Shown one piece after another: positions 18,808-27,684 of a stretch of DNA of 61,898 nucleotides. The stretch is from contig NZ_JXJW01000017.1 in the NCBI RefSeq assembly GCF_002441695.1, positions 1 through 61,898 of the forward strand, given 5' to 3'. How positions within the stretch are numbered: position 1 is the first letter of the stretch; each line of letters opens with the position of its first letter. Source of the stretch: Pseudolactococcus piscium. GTDB lineage: Bacteria; Bacillota; Bacilli; Lactobacillales; Streptococcaceae. The notes below the pieces were generated by a model. That model was not told the origin of the DNA and searched no databases. It worked only from the letters and a program-made list of their open reading frames with translations. Both the position numbers and the translations under genes were made by a program.

Positions 18808-19584
18808 ATGAACAAAAATAATTTATTAACCATCGGTCAACTCAGTAAACTATCAGATACCCACATCAAAGCAATCCGATACTACGAGAAAATCGGTATT
18901 TTTCCAGCCAGTTATGTTGATCCTGATAACGGGTATCGTTACTATTCAAATGCACATGTCATTTATTTGCAGTTAATCAAGCTATGTGTCACCTACGATA
19001 TTTCATTAAAGTCATTTAATAGTTACTGGGATGGTGATGATAAAATTGATCTGAATGCCATCATTGAACAAGCTAAACTGCATATCGACGAAAAGAAACA
19101 ACAGCTACTCCGAGATGAAAACTTTCTATCTGAGCTGAGTTCTGAACTGGCTTTATCACAAAATTTGCATACTAAGATTGATGCGCTCATCGAAACTAAG
19201 CATGAAGATTTCTTACTGATTCCTTTTGAAGGAGATATCTTTTCCTACCACTACTATGCCGAATTTCACAAGGCCTTAGCCATTATCGATAGACATAAAA
19301 CGACCTACTTTAATAAGGTCGGCTGTTATTATGATATTCAACCCAACCAAACAAAACAGTATCTTGCCTTAAAAATACAGGCACATACGCCTGATACTGG
19401 CTGTCTAGAAGTCTTACACGTTAATAATAAAACCGCAATCATCAAACATATCCGGCCAGATGAAGTCGCGCTTGAACTAACTGAACTCGCAAACATCAGC
19501 TGTAAATGTTTGATTTTAGAAACCTATGAATCACCTTACCATGTCGTCAATCCCCACTTAGAACTGCGACTACTCTTAAAATAA
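18808..19584 (+). CDS. MerR-family transcription regulator
   Basis: A 258-residue regulator with an N-terminal MerR winged helix (LTIGQLSKLSDTHIKAIRYY, then EKIGIFPA and NGYRYYS), a coiled-coil dimer helix about residues 80-120, and a C-terminal domain that resembles GyrI-like effector domains of the BmrR type. The tail carries several cysteines (GCYYD, GCLEV, NISCKCLI), which could bind metal. It is divergent from the P1B-4 ATPase across a 77-base gap with a typical MerR promoter. It is longer than ZntR/CueR-type sensors (about 140), so the effector could be a ligand or a metal. Confidence 0.85.
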   Translation: MNKNNLLTIGQLSKLSDTHIKAIRYYEKIGIFPASYVDPDNGYRYYSNAHVIYLQLIKLCVTYDISLKSFNSYWDGDDKIDLNAIIEQAKLHIDEKKQQLLRDENFLSELSSELALSQNLHTKIDALIETKHEDFLLIPFEGDIFSYHYYAEFHKALAIIDRHKTTYFNKVGCYYDIQPNQTKQYLALKIQAHTPDTGCLEVLHVNNKTAIIKHIRPDEVALELTELANISCKCLILETYESPYHVVNPHLELRLLLK

Positions 19585-19658
19585 AGGGCTGTCCAACCTA
19601 TCTAACGCACAAGGTTAAAAGGACGAGCAAAATCCTGGTTTTTTACGTATAATAAAGT

Positions 19659-20453
19659 ATGCCTAAAATTATCTCACTCGAAAAAAAGAAACGCTTATAT
19701 AAGGTTGTGTTTGACAACGACCAGACCATCTATGTCACCGAAGATACCATCGTCCGTTTTTTCCTATCCAAAGGGGCTAGCTTTGATCCACCTGAAATCG
19801 ATAAAATCGTTGCATTTGCTGATTTTTCTAGGGGAAAAAATCTAGGACTTTACTATATTTCATTTAAGCAGCGCACAAAAAAAGAGGTTGTTACCTACCT
19901 CCTTGATCATGATATCCCTAACTTTCAGATTGCTAAAATCATCGATGAATTAACCGAATCACGTTTTATAGATGACGACGCCTATGCCGCATCCTTCATC
20001 CGGGGAAAAGTGCTAGGCAAGACTTCAGGACCTTACCAAATCAGACAGAAGCTGACTGAAAAGGGCATCGATAAAGCATTGGTGCTAGACAAACTAGACG
20101 ATCTGTTTGATTTTGATACCCAGGTTGAGGTTGCCACCCATCTAGCTGAAAAACTGGTCATGACTAAGTATAGTCGCCTGCCATTAAAGGCATTAAAAAT
20201 GAAGATCTCGACCCACTTAACGAGCAAGGGCTTATCCTATGACATCAGTAAGATCGCACTTGATAATCTTGAGTTAGAATCTGACCAAGAAAATGAGGCT
20301 GACCTCCTTCAAAAAGAACTGGAAAAAGTCCTGAGAAAATATAGCAGAACCTACGATGGCTATGATCTTAAACAGCGTGTTAGTAACGCCCTCGCCCGTA
20401 AAGGATTTGATTTCGACGTGATTAACCGCGAACTCCGAGAGATAGACTTCTAG
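19659..20453 (+). CDS. recX: Regulatory protein RecX
   Basis: A 264-residue protein matching RecX, which binds RecA filaments and limits recombination and the SOS response. It shows the tandem three-helix repeats: the RFFLSKGASF region, LLDHDIPNFQIAKIIDELTE followed by RFIDDDAYAASFIRGKVLGK (the conserved YA-s-F-R core), and later repeats to RKGFDFDVINREL. Length is normal. A TATAAT box ends only 5 bases before the ATG at 19659, with no upstream ribosome-binding site nearby, so its transcript may be leaderless. It converges on the RsuA gene; the two TAG stop codons share CTAG. Confidence 0.93.
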   Translation: MPKIISLEKKKRLYKVVFDNDQTIYVTEDTIVRFFLSKGASFDPPEIDKIVAFADFSRGKNLGLYYISFKQRTKKEVVTYLLDHDIPNFQIAKIIDELTESRFIDDDAYAASFIRGKVLGKTSGPYQIRQKLTEKGIDKALVLDKLDDLFDFDTQVEVATHLAEKLVMTKYSRLPLKALKMKISTHLTSKGLSYDISKIALDNLELESDQENEADLLQKELEKVLRKYSRTYDGYDLKQRVSNALARKGFDFDVINRELREIDF

Positions 20454-21157
20454 TTAAAATAGCGCGATAGCGCCTTAATTTCATCATGAGTTAGCGGACG
20501 ATAGTCGCCAGATGCTAGCTTGTCATCCAACTTGATCGGTCCGATTTGCCTTCTGAGCAGTTTGGTGACTAAAACCCCTATACTTAAAAACATCTTGCGA
20601 ATCTGACGATTTTTACCTTCACTGATCGTGATACAAGCTGTCTGTTCTGACGTCACGATTAATTTTGCAGGTGCAAGTTTAATAGTACCATCGATGACTA
20701 GACCAGAGGCAAATTTAGCCACAGCTGTTTCTGATAAAGGCTCCTTTGTCACAACGTCATAGACCTTCTCAACATGTGCCTCAGGCGCCAATAGCTTGCG
20801 GCCCAACTTACCATTATCTGTTATCAAAATTAGACCCTCAGATAAAAAATCTAATCGTCCAATAATGTAAAGCCCCTCACGATTGATATCTGGTGATAGC
20901 GCATCAAATACCACTGGTAAACTGGCATCCTGATTAGCAGACAAGGTCCTGATGGCCTTATTTAGCATAAAATAGCGATGGGCCGGAAATTGAACTAGCT
21001 TATCATCTAACTTGACCTCATTGAGGTTACTGTCAACTTGGTGGTTGATCAATTTGATAGGTATGCCATCTACTAACACACGGTTTTGTTTGATTATTTT
21101 TTTGACTTCTGACTTTTTCGTCGTCGTATAGCTGACTAATACATCATCAATTCGCAT
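20450..21157 (-). CDS. rsuA: 16S rRNA pseudouridine synthase (RsuA family)
   Basis: A 235-residue pseudouridine synthase of the RsuA/RluB group. The N-terminal S4-like RNA-binding domain (residues 1-60, KKSEVKKIIKQNRVLVDG) is followed by the catalytic domain with GRLDFLSEGLILITDNG, where the Asp of GRLD is the nucleophile, and the later ISEGKNRQIRKMF motif. RsuA makes pseudouridine at position 516 of 16S rRNA in E. coli; small family members in Gram-positives may act on other sites. AGGAAT lies before the ATG. Confidence 0.9.
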   Translation of the reverse strand: MRIDDVLVSYTTTKKSEVKKIIKQNRVLVDGIPIKLINHQVDSNLNEVKLDDKLVQFPAHRYFMLNKAIRTLSANQDASLPVVFDALSPDINREGLYIIGRLDFLSEGLILITDNGKLGRKLLAPEAHVEKVYDVVTKEPLSETAVAKFASGLVIDGTIKLAPAKLIVTSEQTACITISEGKNRQIRKMFLSIGVLVTKLLRRQIGPIKLDDKLASGDYRPLTHDEIKALSRYFN

Positions 21158-21173
21158 TTTTAATTCCTATTTC

Positions 21174-21202
21174 TTGACCTTTTCTGACTTTTAAAATATA
21201 AT
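21174..21202 (+). promoter_or_regulatory. Promoter of the DUF960 gene
   Basis: -35 TTGACC (21174-21179), a 17-base spacer, -10 TATAAT (21197-21202). It sits in the short gap between rsuA and the DUF960 gene. Confidence 0.75.
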
Positions 21203-21244
21203 TTAATTATATAATTATTTTTGAAAAAAAAGCGAGGTAAACCT

Positions 21245-21556
21245 ATGGCTTTTACAAATACACTCTCACGATATGCTAGTTTTGGCACGATCCAAACCAT
21301 ACCAGGTGAGGTTATCGATTGTTTCTGGTATATAATAGATAATAATCTAAAAGGCGTCTTCGTTTTGGAAGCGACGATTAACTTTGAATTATTAAATAAT
21401 CACGGGGCCCTCTCCGTTCGTTTTTCACAGGATGATGACCCTGAGACTGCTGTCGTCATCGACTTTAACTATAAGTTCGAGTCAAACTGGCCTAGACTTT
21501 TTCATGCGGTAGATAACATGGGTCGCGAAACAATTATGACGCCCATGGAACTCTAA
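21245..21556 (+). CDS. DUF960 family protein
   Basis: A 103-residue protein starting MAFTNTLSRYASFGTIQTIP and containing GEVIDCFWYIIDNNLKGVF. It fits the DUF960 family found in lactobacilli and streptococci, of unknown function. The ATG at 21245 is taken because GCGAGG lies just upstream; an in-frame TTG at 21221 gives eight extra residues with no homology. It is monocistronic, with its own promoter and a clear terminator. Aromatic and acidic residues are plentiful; no catalytic motif is seen. Confidence 0.87.
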   Translation: MAFTNTLSRYASFGTIQTIPGEVIDCFWYIIDNNLKGVFVLEATINFELLNNHGALSVRFSQDDDPETAVVIDFNYKFESNWPRLFHAVDNMGRETIMTPMEL

Positions 21557-21579
21557 TACCTTATCTATAATACTTAATG

Positions 21580-21608
21580 AGACTGACAACACCTGTCAGT
21601 CTTTTTTT
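21580..21608 (+). terminator. Terminator of the DUF960 gene
   Basis: AGACTGACA-ACACC-TGTCAGTCT, a 9-bp stem followed by a run of T. Confidence 0.92.
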
Positions 21609-21635
21609 GGCTTAATCTGACAACTTTTAGCCATC

Positions 21636-21659
21636 AAAAAACAAATCCCGAAAGATTTG
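21636..21659 (-). terminator. Terminator of the rpsF-ssb-rpsR operon
   Basis: Minus strand: CAAATC-TTTCGG-GATTTG with six T after it, about a dozen bases past the rpsR stop. Confidence 0.88.
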
Positions 21660-21671
21660 CTTATTTATTTA

Positions 21672-21917
21672 CTATTCAGTTTCGTTTGCTACGAATGGAA
21701 GCAAAGCCATGATACGTGCACGTTTGATTGCTGTTACAACTTTACGTTGGTTTTTAGCAGACGTACCAGTCACACGACGTGGTAAAATTTTACCACGTTC
21801 AGAGATGAAACGTTTCAAGAGCTCAGTGTCTTTGTAGTCAACATTTTCGATTTTATTTGCAGCGATAAAGTCAACTTTTTTGCGGCGTTTGAAGCCACCA
21901 CGACGTTGGATTGCCAT
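21672..21917 (-). CDS. rpsR: 30S ribosomal protein S18
   Basis: An 81-residue structural protein of the small ribosomal subunit. The basic N-terminus, [20 protein letters not shown] and [17 protein letters not shown] are the conserved S18 core; it contacts S6 in the ribosome. It is last in the usual rpsF-ssb-rpsR operon and is followed by a terminator. AGGAGAAA precedes its start. Confidence 0.97.
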   Translation of the reverse strand: MAIQRRGGFKRRKKVDFIAANKIENVDYKDTELLKRFISERGKILPRRVTGTSAKNQRKVVTAIKRARIMALLPFVANETE

Positions 21918-21973
21918 GTGTTTTCTCCTTATATTATTCTAGATAGATTTAAAATAAACCTACCTACCTGTGA

Positions 21974-22480
21974 TTAAAATGGTAGATCATCATCACTCAA
22001 GTTCATCGGTGTCCCACCTGAAAACGGATCGCTATCGCGTCCAAAGTCAGGTGTTGCAGCTGATGCTTGTGGTTGTGATGATTGATTGCCACCGAAGTTT
22101 GCAGTGTTTGGTTGTGATGATGGTGTATATCCACCGCCACCTTGACCATTTTCGCGAGCTGAACGGCTTTCTAGCATTTGGAAATTATCAGCCACGACTT
22201 CGGTTACGTAAACACGTTGACCTTGTGGGTTCTCATAATTTCTCGTTTGGATACGGCCAGTAACACCCAAGAGTGCACCTTTTTTAGCCCAATTTGCTAG
22301 ATTTTCCGCAGCTTGACGCCAAATGACGATATTAATGAAATCCGCTTCACGCTCACCATTTGCATTTTTAAAGGTACGATTTACGGCAAGCGTAAATGTC
22401 GCCACTGCTTGGTTAGCTGGTGTGTAACGAAGTTCAACGTCTTTGGTCAACCGACCTACTAAAACAACATTATTAATCAT
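21974..22480 (-). CDS. ssb: Single-stranded DNA-binding protein
   Basis: A 168-residue SSB that coats single-stranded DNA during replication and repair. The OB-fold (residues 1-110) begins [20 protein letters not shown] and carries the conserved [20 protein letters not shown] and [12 protein letters not shown]. The Gly/Gln/Ser-rich linker and acidic tip DDDLPF recruit partner proteins. The length is normal for the main replicative SSB of streptococci and lactococci. It is in the middle of the rpsF-ssb-rpsR operon. Confidence 0.97.
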   Translation of the reverse strand: MINNVVLVGRLTKDVELRYTPANQAVATFTLAVNRTFKNANGEREADFINIVIWRQAAENLANWAKKGALLGVTGRIQTRNYENPQGQRVYVTEVVADNFQMLESRSARENGQGGGGYTPSSQPNTANFGGNQSSQPQASAATPDFGRDSDPFSGGTPMNLSDDDLPF

Positions 22481-22516
22481 GTTTAGTCCTTCCTGATACC
22501 TAAAGCGGGCTTAAAA

Positions 22517-22816
22517 TTAAGCTTCAACCTTAGTGATCATGTGACGTAAGATGTCATCGTTAATTTTCGATAGACGGTCAAATTCGCTTGTCGCAGCTGA
22601 TTCAGAATCAGCTTCAATAGTGACAATACGGTATAAACCTTCGCGGAAATTATTGATTTCGTACGCAAGACGACGTTTTTCCCAATCTTTTGATTCAGAA
22701 ATAGTTGCACCATTTTCTGTTAAGATTGTGTCAAAACGCTCAACAAGCGCTGTTTTTGCATCTTCGTCAATGTTTGGACGAATAATGTAAAGAATTTCGT
22801 ACTTAGTAGTAGCCAT
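22517..22816 (-). CDS. rpsF: 30S ribosomal protein S6
   Basis: A 99-residue small-subunit protein: [20 protein letters not shown], then [19 protein letters not shown] and [20 protein letters not shown]. The ATG at 22816 is preceded by AAAAGGAGGATATACATCA. An ORF extending further upstream to 22918 is in frame but has no start signal and covers the leader. In several bacteria the S6:S18 complex binds its own leader RNA; a 20-base perfect palindrome lies in this leader. Confidence 0.97.
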   Translation of the reverse strand: MATTKYEILYIIRPNIDEDAKTALVERFDTILTENGATISESKDWEKRRLAYEINNFREGLYRIVTIEADSESAATSEFDRLSKINDDILRHMITKVEA

Positions 22817-22844
22817 TGATGTATATCCTCCTTTTGGTCTAATG

Positions 22845-22864
22845 ACTCGAGGAATTCCTCGAGT
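22845..22864. promoter_or_regulatory. Perfect palindrome in the rpsF leader
   Basis: ACTCGAGGAATTCCTCGAGT is its own reverse complement. In RNA it forms an 8-bp stem with an AAUU loop between the promoter and the rpsF ribosome-binding site. It could be part of an S6:S18 autoregulatory leader, or a protein-binding site. I do not see the CCG-type bulge described for the S6:S18 motif. Confidence 0.7.
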
Positions 22865-22889
22865 AAGTGAGGGTTTCTCACAAGTATTA

Positions 22890-22918
22890 ATTATACCATA
22901 ATAGATGAGATGATACAA
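22890..22918 (-). promoter_or_regulatory. Promoter of the rpsF operon
   Basis: Minus strand: -35 TTGTAT (22913-22918), 17-base spacer, extended -10 TGG-TATAAT (TATAAT at 22890-22895). The leader would be about 65 bases. Confidence 0.85.
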
Positions 22919-23089
22919 GTTTTATTTTTCTAAGTAATTGGTGATAAGCATTGGCTAACTTATCTTGCCAATTCATGTCCTCTTTTGCACATCAAATAAC
23001 TTGCTTGCTAATCGCTACTACTCTAAAATATTGCTACCATTTTAAACTATTTAATGGTATAATTATCCTAAAAAATTAGAAAGTACTTT

Positions 23090-23722
23090 ATGACTAGTTC
23101 TACGATTCGACACTTTATGACCTGTGTACTACTTACCATGATTACCCTGTACCTATTAAATCTACTATCAAATGGGCAAATCAATTCGACATTATCCTTA
23201 AATTCAGACAAAATTATTAATGAAAACCAGTATTTTCGATTATTAACCTTTGCCTTTTTGCATGGTAGTTTGCTTCATTTGGTTGGCAATCTACTCGTCA
23301 TCAATAATATCATCTACCCTTTTCTTGATCGAAAATTATCTCCTAACCTTTTTCTAGCCACTTTTTGTATTAGCACGATAACAACTGGTATCATGCTTTT
23401 AGTACACTATACTAAAGCTCCGTTTACTTTCGTCGGTGCTTCAGTAGGCTTCTACGCTTTTTTTGGTCTCATGCTTATTTATTATCTGAGAAGCGGCTGG
23501 TCAGCTTTCATCTCCGACTTGTCCCACCAGCCCATCTATAACAATCTTTTAGTTTGGGCAATCTTTGTTTTCTTCCTTGGTAACATCATTACCTCGGTTC
23601 AAGAACATTTCACTACTTTTTCTGGGCTCTATGCCCATACTGTAAGCTTTATGGTTGGCCTTATCATAGGCTCACTCACACCAACTCACTTAATGATGAA
23701 TAAGCCGAATACCGACACATAA
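23090..23722 (+). CDS. Rhomboid family intramembrane serine protease
   Basis: A 210-residue membrane protein with about six hydrophobic segments, resembling rhomboid proteases. It has the conserved N-terminal region RLLTFAFLHGSLLHLVGNLL (HxxxN-like, about residues 51-70), the catalytic serine motif GASVGFYAFFG (about 117-127) and a histidine in a late helix (YAHTVSFMVGLIIG, about 182-195). It would cleave membrane-spanning substrates within the bilayer; the substrate is unknown. Short start with no strong ribosome-binding site. A bidirectional terminator follows, shared with the convergent DUF1295 operon. Confidence 0.85.
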   Translation: MTSSTIRHFMTCVLLTMITLYLLNLLSNGQINSTLSLNSDKIINENQYFRLLTFAFLHGSLLHLVGNLLVINNIIYPFLDRKLSPNLFLATFCISTITTGIMLLVHYTKAPFTFVGASVGFYAFFGLMLIYYLRSGWSAFISDLSHQPIYNNLLVWAIFVFFLGNIITSVQEHFTTFSGLYAHTVSFMVGLIIGSLTPTHLMMNKPNTDT

Positions 23723-23737
23723 GCACCTCTTTTATAT

Positions 23738-23771
23738 AAAAAAACACCTTACCAGTTGGTAAGGTATTTTT
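23738..23771. terminator. Bidirectional terminator
   Basis: ACCTTACC-AGTT-GGTAAGGT is flanked by A-rich and T-rich runs, serving both the rhomboid gene and the DUF1295 operon. Confidence 0.9.
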
Positions 23772-23791
23772 GACTTTAATCAGCATACTTG

Positions 23792-24559
23792 CTAGACCCC
23801 CTTTTTCCCAATAAAAGGGACAAATTTCGCTGTCTTTTTGGCATATGCCTTGAAGTCTGGACGCTCTTTATATTTTTTTTCTAATAACGGTACACCTGAT
23901 ACAAATAACAATAACAAGGTAATAACTATGGGGCCAATAATCCCCCACATGTTACGACTTTCGTTTAGCGTTACCAGGAAGACACCCCACCAAGCTAATG
24001 CTTCACCAAAATAATTAGGATGACGTGTTGTCGACCAAAGGCCAGTTGTCAGCAATTTGCCTTTATTGTCTGGATTTTTCTTGAATTGGGTTAATTGATA
24101 GTCACCAATCACCTCATACCCAAAGCCAATCACCCATATGATGATGCCTAAAATCGTCCACCAGCCGACAACGGTCGACGTCCCGGTATTAACCAGCAAA
24201 ATAGGTAGCGATACAATCATCAATAGCACACCTTGTAAAACAAAGACATTTAGAAATGCTTTTAGTCTTGCATACTTGCTTCCCCAGCGTTTACGCATAT
24301 TGACATATCGGTAGTCTTCGCCTTTGCCAATATTACGTTTTCCTAGATGAATGGCTAGACGTAGTCCCCAAATAACAACTAAAATAAGCGTTATCACGCT
24401 TGCAGGCGTAGCATTTTGATGCACTAAAAATCCAGTAAGCGCGACAACGATAAATCCCAGACCCCAAGCAATATCAACAATCGAATTATCTGCTAAAACT
24501 TGTGCCAATAAGAACAGGGCTATAAAATAAATACATACAACTAAAATGACAATGCTCAT
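23792..24559 (-). CDS. DUF1295 (steroid 5-alpha-reductase-like) membrane protein
   Basis: A 255-residue integral membrane protein of the DUF1295 family, related to steroid 5-alpha-reductases and isoprenylcysteine methyltransferases. Many hydrophobic segments; the C-terminal conserved core is visible as [22 protein letters not shown] (a stretch of 22 residues whose key residues are Arg-His-Pro-Asn-Tyr-Phe-Gly-Glu). The ATG overlaps the end of the DhaL-DegV fusion gene by 4 bases. Together with that gene and DUF2177 it forms an operon that may modify membrane lipids; the reaction is not known. Confidence 0.87.
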   Translation of the reverse strand: MSIVILVVCIYFIALFLLAQVLADNSIVDIAWGLGFIVVALTGFLVHQNATPASVITLILVVIWGLRLAIHLGKRNIGKGEDYRYVNMRKRWGSKYARLKAFLNVFVLQGVLLMIVSLPILLVNTGTSTVVGWWTILGIIIWVIGFGYEVIGDYQLTQFKKNPDNKGKLLTTGLWSTTRHPNYFGEALAWWGVFLVTLNESRNMWGIIGPIVITLLLLFVSGVPLLEKKYKERPDFKAYAKKTAKFVPFIGKKGV

Positions 24560-26364
24560 TTTCCTTCATCTCCTTTATCAAATTCATAGGCAATAGCGAC
24601 TGACCCGTCACCTGCACTCAAGGCAACAGCTGTTGAGATGGGGAGAACAAATGTCGGTGCCATGCCTAATTTTTGTCTTAAATCATGCTGCCATTTTTCT
24701 GCTCGATCTGGCTGACTAGCGTAGACAATCCCATAACTTAAGAGTTGCTTTTTCTGATGTAACGTCATGATTTTCTTCAGCATCTTCTTTTCATTACCAG
24801 TTAAGCCAAAAGAAAAATTGACTAACTTACCGGCACCATCAGCTATGGTGACGAGTGGTTTCAGATGCAACTTCTGTGCTAATCTCCCTGCTTTTTCAGG
24901 GACACGACCAGAGTTAATCATCGGTTCTATATCATCCACACTCACTAGGATGGCAACATGTTGCGTCCACTGTTTTGCTTTATCTGCTATCTCTTTTAAG
25001 CCAAGACCAGCCTGAATCCATTGATTGACACGCATGATAAGTAAGCCTTGAGCAGCAGAATTTTGTTTAGAATCAATTACCGCTAACCGCTCGGCTGGCA
25101 AGATTTTCTCAGCAATTCGCTTGATACTATCAAAAGTCCCACTCATTTTTTGAGAGACCGTAACGACGATGACAGCCTCATAATGACTTTCTAAAAAGCG
25201 GAACAAGCTATCGATTTGACTCAGTCCGGGCTGTGCAGATGACCCGCGCTCCCCTAAACTTTGTTGCAACTCAAAGAACTGTTGATTCTTAATCGTCAAC
25301 CGATCAAGATAACTTGCTTGGCCCATCAAAATCGTCATGGGTAAGACATGTATCTGTTCTGATAGGACATAATCCGCCGGAATATCAGCAATAGAATCCG
25401 TAACTAAAGCAATTTTTGCCTTTGGTGTTTGGCTAACATGGTACTGTAGTAGCATATCATCAATCTTTTGTTGAATTGGTTGGCCAAATGTCCGTAACTT
25501 GTCAACAATTTCTGAAGGATCATTAGCATGAACATGAATACGCGCTTTACCTCGGTTCACTGAGACAATCGTAGACTCTCCCAATCCTTTTAGAGAAGCT
25601 TGAATTCCTTCACTAGTCCCCGCTACATTTTCCAATAACACTTCTATACAGTAGCGTTGTGTTGGTACTTCTGTAATCAATCGATTACGATGGATAGCCC
25701 GATCAATCTCCGGATGTTCTTCTGCTATGACCACAGGGATGGCTTGATTGGTAAAGCCCAGTGTAAAGCCCTCTATAAAGAGATAAAATCCTTTTGCACC
25801 TGAATCTACAACCTGATTCTTTTGTAGAATTTTTAACTGGCCCGTTGTATTTTCTAAGGCATTTTTAGCGATCACTAGGGCCTTAGTTAAGCGCTCTTCA
25901 ATCTGCAGTGTTGCTGATTGTGCTGCAAGTGCATCACCCCAAGACCGAATCACTGTTAAAATCGTGCCTTCCACTGGCTGACCAACGGCATGATAGGCAT
26001 CGTCCACCGCTAGTTTGGTACTTGCCACAAACTGATCAAGAAAAGTCTGTTCAGATGTTTGACACAAATTATCATATAGACCATTAAAATACTGGGCCAA
26101 TATATTGCCTGAATTCCCTCTAGCACCAACTAATGAGGCATCCGCAAGTCGCTCAAATAGGGATAAAGTAGAAGGGAAATGCCCATCAATTGCTTCCTTG
26201 ATTGTCTGCATCAAAGCTGCTAAATTATTGCCTGTGTCCCCATCAGATACAGGAAATACATTAATATCATTTAGCTCTTTTTTATGGATAATCACTTGCT
26301 CAGCGCCAGCTTGAAAGGCAAGTTTAAACCGCTGATATTCCTGAATATCGGTATGTTCTGCCAT
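24556..26364 (-). CDS. DhaL (DAK2)-DegV fusion protein, FakA/FakB-like
   Basis: A 602-residue two-part protein. Residues about 1-210 form a DhaL/DAK2 domain with the ATP-binding motifs [14 protein letters not shown] and [12 protein letters not shown]. Residues about 315-600 are a DegV fold: [17 protein letters not shown], then the fatty-acid pocket region ([21 protein letters not shown]) and [13 protein letters not shown]. Separate FakA and FakB proteins make the fatty-acid kinase of Firmicutes; FakB is a DegV protein that carries the acyl group. Here both parts are one chain, suggesting a self-contained acyl kinase. The start at 26364 follows GGAG. It is co-translated with DUF1295 and close to DUF2177. 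Confidence 0.88.
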   Translation of the reverse strand: MAEHTDIQEYQRFKLAFQAGAEQVIIHKKELNDINVFPVSDGDTGNNLAALMQTIKEAIDGHFPSTLSLFERLADASLVGARGNSGNILAQYFNGLYDNLCQTSEQTFLDQFVASTKLAVDDAYHAVGQPVEGTILTVIRSWGDALAAQSATLQIEERLTKALVIAKNALENTTGQLKILQKNQVVDSGAKGFYLFIEGFTLGFTNQAIPVVIAEEHPEIDRAIHRNRLITEVPTQRYCIEVLLENVAGTSEGIQASLKGLGESTIVSVNRGKARIHVHANDPSEIVDKLRTFGQPIQQKIDDMLLQYHVSQTPKAKIALVTDSIADIPADYVLSEQIHVLPMTILMGQASYLDRLTIKNQQFFELQQSLGERGSSAQPGLSQIDSLFRFLESHYEAVIVVTVSQKMSGTFDSIKRIAEKILPAERLAVIDSKQNSAAQGLLIMRVNQWIQAGLGLKEIADKAKQWTQHVAILVSVDDIEPMINSGRVPEKAGRLAQKLHLKPLVTIADGAGKLVNFSFGLTGNEKKMLKKIMTLHQKKQLLSYGIVYASQPDRAEKWQHDLRQKLGMAPTFVLPISTAVALSAGDGSVAIAYEFDKGDEGK

Positions 26365-26369
26365 TATAT

Positions 26370-26783
26370 CTATCTCCATTTAAAATAAGTCGCTGTTAGC
26401 ATCGTCAATACTGAAACTGCTGCTGTAACGCTTGTCCCCCAAACTAAATCGACGACTGTCACAACTACCGGCCAGTCTTTTAACGTAGCCAAGTTAGTCA
26501 AGTCATAAGTTGCATAACAGAGTAAGCCTAGAAATGCCCCTGCAAGACAAGCATATAGTAGACTTTCTTTTGATACTGCAGGATTGATAACAAAGAAAAC
26601 CAAGCCTAGTACATACAGTCCGTAGAAAAGCACTGCTGGCAATAACTGGGTTTGCCCCATGATATGACCTAGATGGTGTTGGTAAAACTTTCGTGAGATA
26701 AGGAGTAGCCATAACATGTCAAATACCAAGAAATAGCCAGCAGTAGTTAGTGATAACTTAAAAAATTGTCCCATTTGATTCAC
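26370..26783 (-). CDS. DUF2177 family membrane protein
   Basis: A 137-residue integral membrane protein with four hydrophobic segments. It fits DUF2177: FDMLWLLLISRKFYQHHLGH early and YATYDLTNLATLKDWPVVVT later, with conserved DLTNLA. Function is unknown. It is the first gene of a three-gene operon; its stop codon is 5 bases before the chosen DhaL-DegV start. The operon's domain content points to acyl-chain or lipid metabolism, which is inference. Confidence 0.86.
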   Translation of the reverse strand: MNQMGQFFKLSLTTAGYFLVFDMLWLLLISRKFYQHHLGHIMGQTQLLPAVLFYGLYVLGLVFFVINPAVSKESLLYACLAGAFLGLLCYATYDLTNLATLKDWPVVVTVVDLVWGTSVTAAVSVLTMLTATYFKWR

Positions 26784-26992
26784 CCCTTTTCATATAGTAG
26801 TTATTAAATCATTTTAACATAGAAGCGGGGGATTGTATTCATGATTAGATTAGCATTAAGGAAAGACAACTTTTCTACTGCAATCCAGCCAATTTTGATA
26901 GCACGTATCGGATTTTTTTTGCTTTGACAGCATGTTGTGACGTCTGAACGCCAAAGCAAAAGCAGAAAGATCACCCTCGTTTTTCTGACAAC

Positions 26993-27023
26993 AAAAAAAG
27001 CCGTACATGCAAGCATCTACGGC
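26993..27023 (-). terminator. Terminator of the VOC-family gene
   Basis: Minus strand: GCCGTA-12-base loop-TACGGC followed by seven T. The remaining gap 26784-26992 has no recognisable gene. Confidence 0.85.
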
Positions 27024-27037
27024 ATGATAAGTCCGAC

Positions 27038-27403
27038 TTAGTTGGCTTTGGCAACCGCAATATAATTACCTTCTGGGTCTGAGCAACTAAAAGTCATGAG
27101 GCCATTATAAGCCACAATCTCACTTGCAGTGCTAATTTTTGCGTGAACCGTCTCAAAGTCCTCGATAAAAATCATAAGAGAAGGAAAGGACCCTAGCACT
27201 TCTGGCGAATATTTTTTGATGAAGGCTTTCTCAAAAAGCGCCAATTCAACTGTCGGTGTTAACTCTAGTATGATCCCCTTGAACTCTTCTGGTAGCGGGA
27301 TTTCCTCCTTAATCTTTGCGTTAAAGTTCTCAAGCCAAAAGCGACTGACGATATCAATATCCTCAATATACAGCATTATTCTTGTTTTAGTGACCATCTT
27401 CAT
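27038..27403 (-). CDS. VOC (glyoxalase/bleomycin-resistance fold) protein
   Basis: A 121-residue single-domain protein of the vicinal-oxygen-chelate superfamily. Recognisable features are MLYIEDIDIVSRFWLENFNA at the start (the beta-alpha opening) and SCSDPEGNYIAV at the end (DPEGN motif). Members include lyases, dioxygenases and binding proteins; no specific substrate can be inferred. The start ATG follows AAGGTG. Monocistronic, with a terminator. Confidence 0.85.
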   Translation of the reverse strand: MKMVTKTRIMLYIEDIDIVSRFWLENFNAKIKEEIPLPEEFKGIILELTPTVELALFEKAFIKKYSPEVLGSFPSLMIFIEDFETVHAKISTASEIVAYNGLMTFSCSDPEGNYIAVAKAN

Positions 27404-27431
27404 ACACCTTATCTTTCATATAACTTAGGAT

Positions 27432-27451
27432 TGCTTGCTTAAAAGCAAGCA
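27432..27451. repeat. 9-bp tight hairpin
   Basis: TGCTTGCTT-AA-AAGCAAGCA, in the gap between the VOC gene and the next small gene; no T-run follows on either strand. Confidence 0.55.
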
Positions 27452-27470
27452 TTAGATCAGCATAACATGC

Positions 27471-27650
27471 TCATTCCAGGCGTTTAACTTGTTTCATGGT
27501 GCCAGCAAAATAGGCTAAGCCAACAACAAGTGACGTGATAACAAATTCCCACCATGACCATCTACCGAAAATCGTTAGACCCAAAATAATCAAGAAACAA
27601 GTCCCTAAAACGGCATCCTTCGGTCCTAAAGGAACATTCACATTAAACAT
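27471..27650 (-). CDS. Small membrane protein (59 residues)
   Basis: Read manually on the minus strand: a 59-residue ORF starting MFNVNVPLGPKDAVLGTCFL, with hydrophobic segments about residues 13-30 and 37-50, an aromatic FGRWSWWEF between them, and a basic end ending KRLE. The ATG follows an ACGATAAG stretch without a strong ribosome-binding site. It is not part of a known family that I recognise, but composition and continuous membrane-like pattern suggest a real small gene. Its function is unknown. Confidence 0.55.
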   Translation of the reverse strand: MFNVNVPLGPKDAVLGTCFLIILGLTIFGRWSWWEFVITSLVVGLAYFAGTMKQVKRLE

Positions 27651-27684
27651 CTTATCGTATCATCTCTTTTCTACTATAGGTTAA

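Noticed and set aside
26804-27016. 70-codon ORF on the minus strand
   Set aside because: It has no family, no start signal and runs through the terminator of the VOC gene.
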